From the NCBI RefSeq assembly GCF_012928505.1, contig NZ_JABBJN010000054.1, forward strand, positions 1-39,779: 39,779 nucleotides of DNA, in the 5' to 3' direction. The position numbers and the translations under genes are program-made. The notes beneath the pieces are model-generated. The model did not search any database. It worked only from the letters and a program-made list of their open reading frames with translations, and was not told the DNA's origin. Shown piece after piece: positions 25,192-32,758 of this stretch. Numbering within the stretch: the stretch's first letter is position 1; every line of letters begins with the position of its first letter. The DNA comes from Achromobacter sp. Bel (lineage in GTDB: Bacteria; Pseudomonadota; Gammaproteobacteria; Burkholderiales; Burkholderiaceae_B).

Positions 25192-26220
25192 ATGCACCCT
25201 CCCATTGACAGCTCGGCCTCCGCGGACCTGAATGCGCACGCGGCGATGGTGCTGCTCATCGACGATCAGGTGATGGTCGGCGAAGCGATCAGACGGGCGC
25301 TGGCTACGGAGGGCAATATCGATTTCCACTATTGCTCTGACCCCTACAAGGCGCTGACGGTGGCGATCCAGACGCGGCCCACCGTCATCCTGCAGGATCT
25401 GGTGCTGCCGGGCGTGGACGGCCTGAGTCTGGTGCAGGAGTACCGCAACCACCCTGTCACGCGCGATATTCCGATCATCGTGCTGTCCACCAAGGAAGAT
25501 CCGGCGATCAAGAGCGCGGCCTTCGCGGCTGGCGCCAACGACTATCTGGTGAAGCTGCCCGATTCCATCGAACTGGTGGCGCGGATCCGCTATCACTCGC
25601 GCTCCTATCTGGCGCTGGTGCAGCGCGACGAGGCCTACCAGGCCTTGCGCCAGAGCCAGCAGCAGTTGCTGGAAAGCAATATGGAGCTGCGCCGCCTGAC
25701 GAACTCCGACGGCTTGACCGGGCTGGGTAACCGCCGTTATTTCGACGAATACCTGAACGCCGAATGGCAGCGCGCGCGCCGCGACGGCCGCGAGATCAGC
25801 ATGTTGATGATCGACGTGGACCACTTCAAGTCCTACAACGACACCTACGGCCACATCGCGGGCGACGAAGCGCTCAAGCGCGTGGCCAACACCATTTTCG
25901 CCAGCTGCGACCGGTCTACCGACCTGGCGGCGCGCTTTGGCGGGGAAGAGTTCGCGCTGGTGCTGCCGGGCACGCCCGCGGGCAGCGCGAGGCTGGCCGC
26001 CGAGAAGCTGCGGCGTGCCGTGGAAGCCATGCAGATTCCACAGAAAGACACGGGTTCGGGCCCCTGGCTGACGGTCAGCATCGGCACCGCCACGGCGGTG
26101 CCGACCGGCGACCAGCCGTGCACCGACCTGATCCTGGTGGCCGACCGCGGGCTGTACCAGGCCAAGCGCCAGGGACGCAACCGCGTCGTGCCAGGCCAGA
26201 TGCCGCCTGCGGCGGAGTAG
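25192..26220 (+). CDS. wspR: WspR, response regulator with diguanylate cyclase (GGEEF) output
   Basis: 342 residues from ATG 25192, which has AAGGA (25181-25185) 6 bases upstream; this leaves a 34-base gap after wspF, the only non-overlapping junction in the operon. Receiver domain 18-137 with phosphoacceptor D69 (ILQDLVLPG); helical stalk 140-172; GGDEF domain 173-335 with the active GGEEF at 250-254 and a complete inhibitory I-site R241-S-T-D244 five residues before it. Phosphorylation promotes tetramers that make c-di-GMP from two GTP, and c-di-GMP feeds back at the I-site. Output: biofilm matrix and reduced motility in known systems. Last gene of the operon. Confidence 0.95.
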   Translation: MHPPIDSSASADLNAHAAMVLLIDDQVMVGEAIRRALATEGNIDFHYCSDPYKALTVAIQTRPTVILQDLVLPGVDGLSLVQEYRNHPVTRDIPIIVLSTKEDPAIKSAAFAAGANDYLVKLPDSIELVARIRYHSRSYLALVQRDEAYQALRQSQQQLLESNMELRRLTNSDGLTGLGNRRYFDEYLNAEWQRARRDGREISMLMIDVDHFKSYNDTYGHIAGDEALKRVANTIFASCDRSTDLAARFGGEEFALVLPGTPAGSARLAAEKLRRAVEAMQIPQKDTGSGPWLTVSIGTATAVPTGDQPCTDLILVADRGLYQAKRQGRNRVVPGQMPPAAE

Positions 26221-26299
26221 GCCGCCAGCCCAGCACGGCCAGGACCGGCTCGCGCGGCGGCGCGTTGCGCCGGTAAAGCTGCCGCCGGACCCGCGCGGT

Positions 26300-26779
26300 C
26301 TACAGATGCAGTTTGGTCGACGACTTCACTTCATGCATCGACAGCGTGCTTAGCAGTTCCTTCACGCCGGGAAGCGTCCGCAGGCGGTTGCGCACGAATT
26401 CGGAATAGGCGTCGAAGTCCCGCGCCACGATGTGCAGCAGGTAGTCGTGCTGGCCGGTCGTGTTGTGGCAGGCCAGGACTTCGGGCATGGCGGCCACGGC
26501 TGCCTCGAACGCGTGGCACAGCTTTTCAGTGTGGTTTTCCAGCGAAATGCTGACGAACGCCACCACTCCCATCCCCAGCGCGCGGCGGTCAAGAATGGCC
26601 TGATACCCGCGGATGACGCCCGACGTCTCCAGCCGCTTCAACCGTTTCCAGCAAGGCGATGCCGACAGCGAGACGCGCTCGGCCAGTTCCGCGTTGCTCA
26701 GGCGGCCATCTTCTTGAAGGATTTTCATGATTTTCCAATCGATCGCGTCAAGTTGATGTAACAGGGCATTGTCTTTCAT
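26300..26779 (-). CDS. Lrp/AsnC-family transcriptional regulator
   Basis: 159 residues from ATG 26779, giving the usual MKDNALLHQLDAIDWKIMKIL start; the longer frame to 26872 has a non-Lrp leader. The N-terminal helix-turn-helix (about 9-60; RLSNAELAERVSLSASPCWKRLKRLE) and the C-terminal RAM/ASNC effector domain (about 68-155) are complete. Lrp/AsnC proteins bind amino acids and control the adjacent gene, and here the adjacent divergent gene is the PLP-dependent Cys/Met enzyme. That makes a sulphur amino acid a reasonable ligand guess. The shared 179-base region contains AACGTT (26801-26806) inside a partly symmetrical AT-rich stretch that could be the Lrp box. Confidence 0.92.
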   Translation of the reverse strand: MKDNALLHQLDAIDWKIMKILQEDGRLSNAELAERVSLSASPCWKRLKRLETSGVIRGYQAILDRRALGMGVVAFVSISLENHTEKLCHAFEAAVAAMPEVLACHNTTGQHDYLLHIVARDFDAYSEFVRNRLRTLPGVKELLSTLSMHEVKSSTKLHL

Positions 26780-26958
26780 AAATCGGTTCTGGTAAGAAAT
26801 AACGTTTCCTATTATCGCGGTCTTGTGACTGAAATGGAAAGAATATTGGGTTGGCCTGCGCCCATACTGCAAGACATCCCGAGGCAGCCGGCGCTATCGT
26901 CTTCGAATGCGAAACGCGCCTGCCCGGTCGGCTGGAACCCCAGAGCAAGAGGCACACC

Positions 26959-28242
26959 ATGACGTATTCGACCTATCACAAGAAAGAGTTTTTTGGCCGT
27001 CCGCTGCATGCCGAGACGCAGATGATGTCGTATGGCTACGATCCCTTCCTGTCGGAAGGGGCGGTCAAGCCGCCCGTTTTCCTGACGTCCACGTTCGCGT
27101 TCCGCTCGGCCGAGGACGGCGCGGCGTTTTTCGATCTGGTGTCCGGGCGCAAGCCGCTGCCGCAGGGCGAATCGGCCGGGCTGGTGTACAGCCGATTCAA
27201 TCATCCCAACCTGGAAATCGTGGAAGACCGGCTGTCCTTGCTGGACGGTTCCGAGGATGCCGCCGTGACCTCAAGCGGCATGGCGGCCATCAGCGCGGTG
27301 CTGATGGCTTTCCTGCGGCCCGGCGACCAGTTGGTGCAATCGCTGCCGCTGTATGGCGGCACCGAGACACTGATTGCGAAGATCTTTCCGGAGTGGGGCA
27401 TCGGGTCGCATCCGATCCAGGACGGCTTGTCGCCCAAGCACATGCGCGCCGCGCTGGAAGCCGCCGCGGCCAAGGGGCCGGTGCGCGTGTTCTATGTGGA
27501 GACGCCAGCCAACCCCACCAATTCGCTGATCGATTTCGAGGCCATGAAGAACGAGCTGGACGCGTTCGAGTCGCGCCACGGCTACCGGCCGATCTCGGTG
27601 TGCGACAACACGCTGCTGGGTCCGATCTTCCAGAAGCCGGCCGAGCACGGCGTGGACCTGTGCGTGTATTCGCTGACGAAGTACGTGGGCGGCCATAGCG
27701 ATCTGGTCGCGGGCGCCGTCACGGGCACGAAGGACCTGATCAAGAAGGTGCGCGCGATCCGCAGCGCGTTCGGCTCGCAGCTGGATCCGCATTCGTGCTG
27801 GATGATCACGCGGTCGATGGAGACCGTGGTGCTGCGCATGAAACAGGCGGCGCGCACGGCCACCAAGGTGGCGCAGTGGCTGGCGGGCAACCCGTACGAA
27901 AAGGTGCAGATCTTCCATCCCGAGATGATGACGGACCGTGCCTATCAAGAGGTCTACAAGCGTCAATGCACCGGGCCGGGGTCGACGTTCGCCTTCGTGC
28001 TGGACGGCGGGCGCGAGCGCGCCTTCCGCTTCATCAACGCGCTGCACCTGTTCAAGTCGGCGGTCAGCCTGGGCGGCACCGAATCGCTGGTCTGCCATCC
28101 GGCGTCGACCACGCATTCGGGCGTGCCGGCGGCCGAGCGCGATGCGGCGGGCGTGTCGGAAGGGTTGATCCGCATCTCGATCGGGCTGGAGCACGAAGAG
28201 GACTTGATCGCGGACATGGACAACGCCTTCCGCAAGCGCTGA
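26959..28242 (+). CDS. Cys/Met-metabolism PLP-dependent enzyme (cystathionine gamma-synthase / methionine gamma-lyase family)
   Basis: 427 residues from ATG 26959 behind AAGAGG (26947-26952). The fold-type I PLP pattern is complete: Y132 (LPLYGGTE), D216 (VCDNTLLGP, cofactor nitrogen), and the Schiff-base lysine K241 in SLTKYVGGHSD. The family includes cystathionine gamma-synthase and lyase, methionine gamma-lyase and O-acetylhomoserine sulphhydrylase. It is about 30 residues longer than most, through an N-terminal extension and an insert near 60-75 (SGRKPLPQGESAGLVYSRF). The divergent Lrp regulator fits amino-acid-inducible breakdown, for which methionine gamma-lyase is the closest guess. 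The exact reaction is not decided. Confidence 0.88.
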   Translation: MTYSTYHKKEFFGRPLHAETQMMSYGYDPFLSEGAVKPPVFLTSTFAFRSAEDGAAFFDLVSGRKPLPQGESAGLVYSRFNHPNLEIVEDRLSLLDGSEDAAVTSSGMAAISAVLMAFLRPGDQLVQSLPLYGGTETLIAKIFPEWGIGSHPIQDGLSPKHMRAALEAAAAKGPVRVFYVETPANPTNSLIDFEAMKNELDAFESRHGYRPISVCDNTLLGPIFQKPAEHGVDLCVYSLTKYVGGHSDLVAGAVTGTKDLIKKVRAIRSAFGSQLDPHSCWMITRSMETVVLRMKQAARTATKVAQWLAGNPYEKVQIFHPEMMTDRAYQEVYKRQCTGPGSTFAFVLDGGRERAFRFINALHLFKSAVSLGGTESLVCHPASTTHSGVPAAERDAAGVSEGLIRISIGLEHEEDLIADMDNAFRKR

Positions 28243-28251
28243 CCGGGCCGT

Positions 28252-28273
28252 GCGCCAGGGCCAGGCCTGGCGC
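28252..28273. terminator. 8-bp hairpin between converging genes
   Basis: GCGCCAGG (28252-28259) and CCTGGCGC (28266-28273) with a 6-base loop, 10 bases after the PLP-enzyme stop and 26 before the MFS stop. It has no T-run on either strand, so it is at best a weak bidirectional terminator. Confidence 0.4.
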
Positions 28274-28298
28274 GCGCCGTCCTGCAGCTTGAAGACGC

Positions 28299-29819
28299 CT
28301 ATGCGGTTTGCGCCGGCCGGCGCGGGCGGTTCAGCAGCACGAACCCGGCGGTCGCCAGCAGCATCACCGTGGCGGTCGCGATTACCACCGCGTAGCCGGT
28401 ATCGAAGGCCGACTTGGCAACCATTGTCAGTGTCGCCGCCAGATCGGCCGGCAGGCCTTCGGCCACCATCAGCGCATCGTCCAGGCTGTCGCGCACGGTT
28501 GCGGCCTGCGGCACGCCGGCGGGCACGTCCAAGGTCTGCGCATAGACGCCAGTCAGGATCGACCCCAGCAGCGTCACGCCCAGGGCGCCGCCCAGCTCGT
28601 ACGACACCTCTTCGATAGAGGCCGCCATGCCCGCGCGTTCCGGCGTGGCGCTTTGCATGATGGAGCTGGACGCCGCCGTCATCGTGGCGCCGATGCCCAT
28701 GCCCAGCACGGTCAGGCTGGTCATCTGCGCGATGAACGATCCGTCATAGCTCCACAGGTAGCCACCCATGCCGGCGCCCGAGACGGTCAGCGCCAGGAAC
28801 ATCAGGCGGGGGCCGCGCATGTAGGCCAGCAGCCAGCCCGCCAGCGGGCCCGCGACGAAGGCGGCTATCGGCAGCGGCAGGATGTAGAGTGCGGCCTCGA
28901 TCGGCGACATGCCCAGCACCAGTTGCAAGCGTTGGCTGAACGCCAGTTCCATGCCGAACAAGGCGGCACCCGCGAACAGCGCGGCGGCGACGCCCGAGCT
29001 GAACGTGGCATTGCGGAAAATGGCGAAGTCGATCAGCGGATACGGGCGGCGGCGTTGGCGGCGCACGAATACCGTCAGCATCGCGACGCCCGCCACGCAC
29101 GCCACGCCGGCGTGCAGCCAGGACGTGGTGGCCTTGCCCAGTTCCTTCAGCGCATAGGCGCAAAGGATCAGTCCGACCATGACTTGCAACGAACCGGCCA
29201 GGTCCCAGGGACGCGCGGCGCTGGGCCGGCTGGCGGGAATGCAGCGCCAGGCCAGCGGCAACGCCAGCAACACGATCGGCACGTTGATCAGGAACACCGA
29301 GCCCCACCAGAAATGCTCCAGCAGCACGCCGCCCACGACGGGGCCCAGCGCTGCGCCACCGGAAGCGACCGAGGCCCAGATTCCGATGGCGACCGCGCGT
29401 TCGCGTTCGTCAGCGAAGGTGAGGCGGATGATGGACAGCGTGGCCGGCATCATCATGGCGGCGCCCACCGCCAACAGCACGCGCGCCGCGATCAAGGCGG
29501 GGGCGGCGGGCGAATAGGCGGCGGCCAGGGAGGCCACGCCGAAGACGGCCAGGCCCATCATGAACAGGCGCTTGTGCCCCAGCCGGTCGCCCAGGGTGCC
29601 CATGCCCAGCAGCAGGCCGGATACGACCAGCGCGTAGACGTTCACGATCCATAGTTTGGCCGACGCGCTGACGCCGAGGTCATGCGTGAGCCGGGGCAAT
29701 GCGGTGTACAGCACCGTCATGTCCACAACGATCAACAGCAAGGCGATGGACACGATGGCCAGCACCAGCCAACGGCGCGGATCGGCCGTGGCGACAGCGT
29801 TCGAATGAATCCGCTGCAT
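28299..29819 (-). CDS. MFS transporter, DHA2 family (QacA/EmrB-like, 14 helices)
   Basis: 506 residues from ATG 29819, with AGGAG 8 bases upstream; longer in-frame starts lack a ribosome site. Fourteen hydrophobic helices are visible. Helix 1 contains the DHA2 signature LLIVVDMTVLYTALPRL, and the loop GTLGDRLGHKRLFMMG is motif A. QacA/SmvA-type proton antiporters export lipophilic cations, disinfectants and dyes. It is divergent from a LysR regulator (29960) across a region with a perfect palindrome and a repeated half-site, which suggests that the LysR protein governs this pump. Closest to the SmvA/QacA branch by eye; substrate not known. Confidence 0.9.
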   Translation of the reverse strand: MQRIHSNAVATADPRRWLVLAIVSIALLLIVVDMTVLYTALPRLTHDLGVSASAKLWIVNVYALVVSGLLLGMGTLGDRLGHKRLFMMGLAVFGVASLAAAYSPAAPALIAARVLLAVGAAMMMPATLSIIRLTFADERERAVAIGIWASVASGGAALGPVVGGVLLEHFWWGSVFLINVPIVLLALPLAWRCIPASRPSAARPWDLAGSLQVMVGLILCAYALKELGKATTSWLHAGVACVAGVAMLTVFVRRQRRRPYPLIDFAIFRNATFSSGVAAALFAGAALFGMELAFSQRLQLVLGMSPIEAALYILPLPIAAFVAGPLAGWLLAYMRGPRLMFLALTVSGAGMGGYLWSYDGSFIAQMTSLTVLGMGIGATMTAASSSIMQSATPERAGMAASIEEVSYELGGALGVTLLGSILTGVYAQTLDVPAGVPQAATVRDSLDDALMVAEGLPADLAATLTMVAKSAFDTGYAVVIATATVMLLATAGFVLLNRPRRPAQTA

Positions 29820-29892
29820 GGTTCTACTCCTGTGAGGCAACTGCAAGCCGGGCGGCCGCCAATGCGTGGCGCCGGCTTCAAGTCGGGCATTA

Positions 29893-29945
29893 TCCATCTG
29901 TATATTTGCCAAAAGAAGTTTGATTCCATCTATAAAATAGATGGA
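29893..29945. promoter_or_regulatory. candidate LysR operator and promoter between MFS pump and LysR gene
   Basis: TCCATCTAT (29925-29933) and ATAGATGGA (29937-29945) form a perfect 9-bp palindrome with AAA between. A further half-site TCCATCTGTA starts at 29893, 32 bases before the matching TCCATCTATA, close to three helix turns. A plausible sigma-70 promoter for the LysR gene, TTGCCA (29906-29911) and TATAAA (29931-29936), overlaps the palindrome, so binding would affect RNA polymerase directly. Confidence 0.6.
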
Positions 29946-29959
29946 TATAAGGAGGCGCC

Positions 29960-30835
29960 ATGCAATGGACCCTGGATCAACTCCGCCAATTCGTCGCGGC
30001 GGCGGACGCCGGCTCGTTTTCCGCCGCGGCACGCGGGCTGGGCCGCGCCCAGTCCGCCGTCAGCACCTCGGTCGGGCTGCTGGAAGCGGACCTGGGCGTG
30101 GAACTGTTCGACCGGTCTCGGCGTAATGCCACGCTGACTCCCGTGGGCGAAGTGATGCTGCAAGAAGCCCGCGAACTGCTACGTCAGGCAAGCGGCCTGG
30201 ACCAGCGCGCGTTGTCGTTCGCCGCGGGGCAGGACGCGCGGCTGTCCATCGCGCTGGACGAAGCCTTGCCGTATCAGGTGCTGGGCGCACTGGTGCTTGA
30301 GCTTGCCGCGCGCTTTCCGGCGCTGGAACTGACGCAGTTGAATGGCACGGCGACCGAGGTGGCGGACTACGTGCGGCAAGGCCGCGCCAGCATCGCCTTC
30401 CACTTTGACCGGGGTGATCCCGGCAGCGCCTTCGCGCACCGCTATCTGGGCAATGTGGAGCAGGCCATCTTCGTGGCGTCGGGGCACCCGCTGGCGGCGC
30501 TGGCCGAGGTGACGCGCAGCGATCTGGCGCGCTATCGGCAACTGGTCATGCAGATGGAGGGGGTGGACGACGTGGTGCTGAGTCCGGCCGTGTGGCGCAC
30601 CGACAGCTTCTATAGCATCGCCGGCATGGTGGCGGACGGTCTGGGCTGGGCGATCCTGCCATTGAACATCGCGGAATACGAGAGCTTTCGCACGACGCTC
30701 GCGCGCGTGCCGTGCGTGGGCCTGTCTTTGCCGATGCTGTCCGTGCGGACCTTATGGCTGCAAGGCGCATCGCTCACCGCCACCGAAACCTGGCTGCAGC
30801 AGCGCATGGGCCAACTATTGGGGGCGGGGACCTAG
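29960..30835 (+). CDS. LysR-family transcriptional regulator
   Basis: 291 residues. ATG 29960 has the strong ribosome site AAGGAGG 4 bases upstream. LysR winged helix at residues 1-60 (LRQFVAAADAGSFSAAARGLGRAQSAVSTSVGLLEADLG) and substrate-binding domain from about 90. Divergent from the DHA2 pump, with palindromic sites between them, so it most likely controls the pump and itself. Its TAG stop shares the bases CTAG with the stop of the converging GntR gene. Confidence 0.9.
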   Translation: MQWTLDQLRQFVAAADAGSFSAAARGLGRAQSAVSTSVGLLEADLGVELFDRSRRNATLTPVGEVMLQEARELLRQASGLDQRALSFAAGQDARLSIALDEALPYQVLGALVLELAARFPALELTQLNGTATEVADYVRQGRASIAFHFDRGDPGSAFAHRYLGNVEQAIFVASGHPLAALAEVTRSDLARYRQLVMQMEGVDDVVLSPAVWRTDSFYSIAGMVADGLGWAILPLNIAEYESFRTTLARVPCVGLSLPMLSVRTLWLQGASLTATETWLQQRMGQLLGAGT

Positions 30836-31554
30836 CTGAGCAGGGCGGTGACCAGGTCGCCGCCTGCCTGGACGTCGTCCGTGAAGTTCAGCGCTGTCTG
30901 GACGTGCTCCAGGTGTTCGTCCATCAGCGCGCAGGCCCGTTCGGCATCGCCCGCGCGGGCGGCCTCGATGAAGGCGTGGTGTTCTTGCGACGAGCAACTG
31001 GCGTCGTGCGAACTTTGATACAGCACCGTGATCACGGCGCTACGCGCGGAGAGCTCGCGCAGCATGCCCGTCAACACCGAATTGCCCACGGCCTCGGCCA
31101 GCAGGATATGGAAATGGCCCAGCAGATAGTTACGCTTCTGCACGTCACCGCTTTCCAGCGCCCGGCGCTCTTCGGCCAGATGGGCGTCGATGCGGCGGTA
31201 GTCGGCGGCAGTGGCGGTGGCCACGAATTCCTTGGCCAGCGCGGCCTCGAGGATGCGGCGCACGGCGTAGACCTCGCGGGCCTCGTTCGCGTCTGGCTTG
31301 CTGACGAAGGCGCCCTTGTCGGGCACGATGTTGATCAGCTTGTCTTTGGACAGCATCAGCAGCGCTGCTCGGATCTTGGTGCGGCTGACCTTGTAGACAC
31401 GCGCCAGCGCTTCTTCGCGCAGCCGGGTGCCGGGCGGCAGCTTGTGCGCCACGATGGCGGCGGCCACTTCGCGGGCGATATCGTCGGCGCTGGGATCTGG
31501 CTGGACTTCCTGGGTCATGGGGCGCGGCAGGGGCTGCCGGGAGGGAAAAACCAT
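30832..31554 (-). CDS. GntR-family regulator with FCD domain (FadR subfamily)
   Basis: 240 residues from ATG 31554; an in-frame ATG at 31518 gives 228 residues and is also possible, as neither start has a clear ribosome site. GntR winged helix at about 22-85 (KLPPGTRLREEALARVYKVSRTKIRAAL) and all-helical FCD domain from about 95 with the metal/ligand His residues (HFHILLAEAVGN, HHAFIEA). FCD regulators sense carboxylates and often control neighbouring catabolic operons. It lies in the same direction after the Bug gene but is separated from it by a hairpin and a candidate operator, so it may have its own promoter. Likely regulator of the downstream-facing beta-oxidation operon. Confidence 0.9.
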   Translation of the reverse strand: MVFPSRQPLPRPMTQEVQPDPSADDIAREVAAAIVAHKLPPGTRLREEALARVYKVSRTKIRAALLMLSKDKLINIVPDKGAFVSKPDANEAREVYAVRRILEAALAKEFVATATAADYRRIDAHLAEERRALESGDVQKRNYLLGHFHILLAEAVGNSVLTGMLRELSARSAVITVLYQSSHDASCSSQEHHAFIEAARAGDAERACALMDEHLEHVQTALNFTDDVQAGGDLVTALLS

Positions 31555-31597
31555 CGGGCAGCCAGTCTATCAAAAAGCCGAACAGGAAAGGCAGACA

Positions 31598-31615
31598 TTT
31601 TTTGAATACAAAAAT
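31598..31615. promoter_or_regulatory. candidate GntR/FCD operator upstream of the gntR start
   Basis: TTTTTG (31599-31604) and CAAAAA (31609-31614) flank AATA; read on the minus strand the core is TTGTATTCAA-like, as in many FCD-type operators. It lies 45 to 62 bases upstream of the gntR ATG, in an AT-rich patch that should include its promoter. Confidence 0.5.
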
Positions 31616-31659
31616 GGCATGCAATCCTGGCCGGATTTTTCCCTTTCAGCGCGTGGAAA

Positions 31660-31689
31660 CGCTGCTTCCCGGTCATTCAGGAAGCAGCG
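31660..31689 (-). terminator. 10-bp hairpin after the Bug gene, likely operon terminator
   Basis: CGCTGCTTCC and GGAAGCAGCG form a perfect 10-bp stem with a 10-base loop, 25 bases past the Bug stop on the minus strand. The following minus-strand bases TTTCC give only a short T-run, so termination may be partial and let some transcripts reach gntR. Confidence 0.65.
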
Positions 31690-31714
31690 GGCAACTGAAG
31701 TCGCGTGGGGCGCG

Positions 31715-32701
31715 TCAGTTTTTGGCCATCAGCCCCAGGTACTCGATCAGGTCCTTTTCCTTAATGTAGGTGGCCTGGGCCCAATCCTTGTAGTCCTGGC
31801 TATTGCGGTAGGCCGGTTCCTGGTTCAGCTGCTTCATGACCTCGACGCTGGCCGGGTCGAACAGGGCCTTCTTGAACGCGTCATGCAGCGTCTTCACGAC
31901 GGCGGGGTCCATGCCCTTGGGGCCGGCCAGGCCGTAGGGCGAGGTGGACACGACCTTGTAGCCCAGCTCCTGCGCCGTGGGCACATCGGGCCAGCGGGTG
32001 GTGCGCTTGTCGCCGAAGGTCACCAGCAGCCGCATTTTGCCGGCGTCCACGAACTGGTCCCACCCCGTGGCGTCGCTTTGCGCCATGACGTGGCCGCCCA
32101 GCAGCGCCTGCTGCATGTCGGCATTGCCCTTGAAGGGCACGTGGTTCAGCTTGACCTTGGCGTTGATGGCGATTTCCTCGATCAGCAGATGCGGCGACGA
32201 GCCGATGCCGGTGGAGCCGTAATCGATCTTGCCGGGGTTCTGGCGGGCCGCCTCGATGTATTCGTTGAACGTCTTGTACGGCGAATCCGAACGCACCGTG
32301 AAGCCGAAGGTATAGCCCGACAGGCCGATGATGAAGCTGAAGTCGTTGATGGGATCCCAGCTGCTTTTCTGCATATAGGGCATGCGCAGCATCGCCAGCG
32401 TGTACAGGCTGATCGTGTAGCCGTCGGGCTTGGCGGTGCGGGCCATCGTGGCGGTACCCAGCGTGCCGCCGGCGCCCGGGCGGTTCTCGACGATGACGGG
32501 CTGCCCCAGGTACTTCGAGGCGTCCTGCGCCACGATGCGCAGGTGGCGGTCGGTGGAGCCGCCGGCCGGGAACGGCACGATCAGCGTGATCGGCTTGCTG
32601 GGGAACGCGGATTCCGCGCTAGCGGCAAGCGGCAGCGCGGCGCCGGCGGCGGCGAACAGCAGGGCGCCCAGGCAGGCGCGTCGCAGAGGCTTCTTGAGCA
32701 T
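31715..32701 (-). CDS. Bug-family tripartite tricarboxylate transporter (TTT) solute-binding protein
   Basis: 328 residues, standard for the family. Sec signal peptide of about 29 residues (ends AASA-ESAFP). The Bug signature follows: FPSKPITLIVPFPAGGSTDRHLR, then IVENRPGAGGTLGT and DYGSTGIGS. Bug proteins are periplasmic receptors for carboxylates, expanded strongly in Bordetella and relatives, many without an adjacent TctAB membrane pair, as here. Located 57 bases after the acyl-CoA ligase in the same direction, it probably binds the acid that the operon degrades. A membrane partner elsewhere in the genome must be assumed. Confidence 0.93.
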   Translation of the reverse strand: MLKKPLRRACLGALLFAAAGAALPLAASAESAFPSKPITLIVPFPAGGSTDRHLRIVAQDASKYLGQPVIVENRPGAGGTLGTATMARTAKPDGYTISLYTLAMLRMPYMQKSSWDPINDFSFIIGLSGYTFGFTVRSDSPYKTFNEYIEAARQNPGKIDYGSTGIGSSPHLLIEEIAINAKVKLNHVPFKGNADMQQALLGGHVMAQSDATGWDQFVDAGKMRLLVTFGDKRTTRWPDVPTAQELGYKVVSTSPYGLAGPKGMDPAVVKTLHDAFKKALFDPASVEVMKQLNQEPAYRNSQDYKDWAQATYIKEKDLIEYLGLMAKN

Positions 32702-32758
32702 GGGGTTGTCTCCAGTGATGTTGTTATGGCTTGTGATGGTGCGTGGGGCGGCGTCGGA

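Noticed and set aside
26221..26299. Terminator between wspR and the lrp gene
   Set aside because: The gap is GC-rich with several overlapping possible stems, but no clean hairpin and no T-run on either strand.
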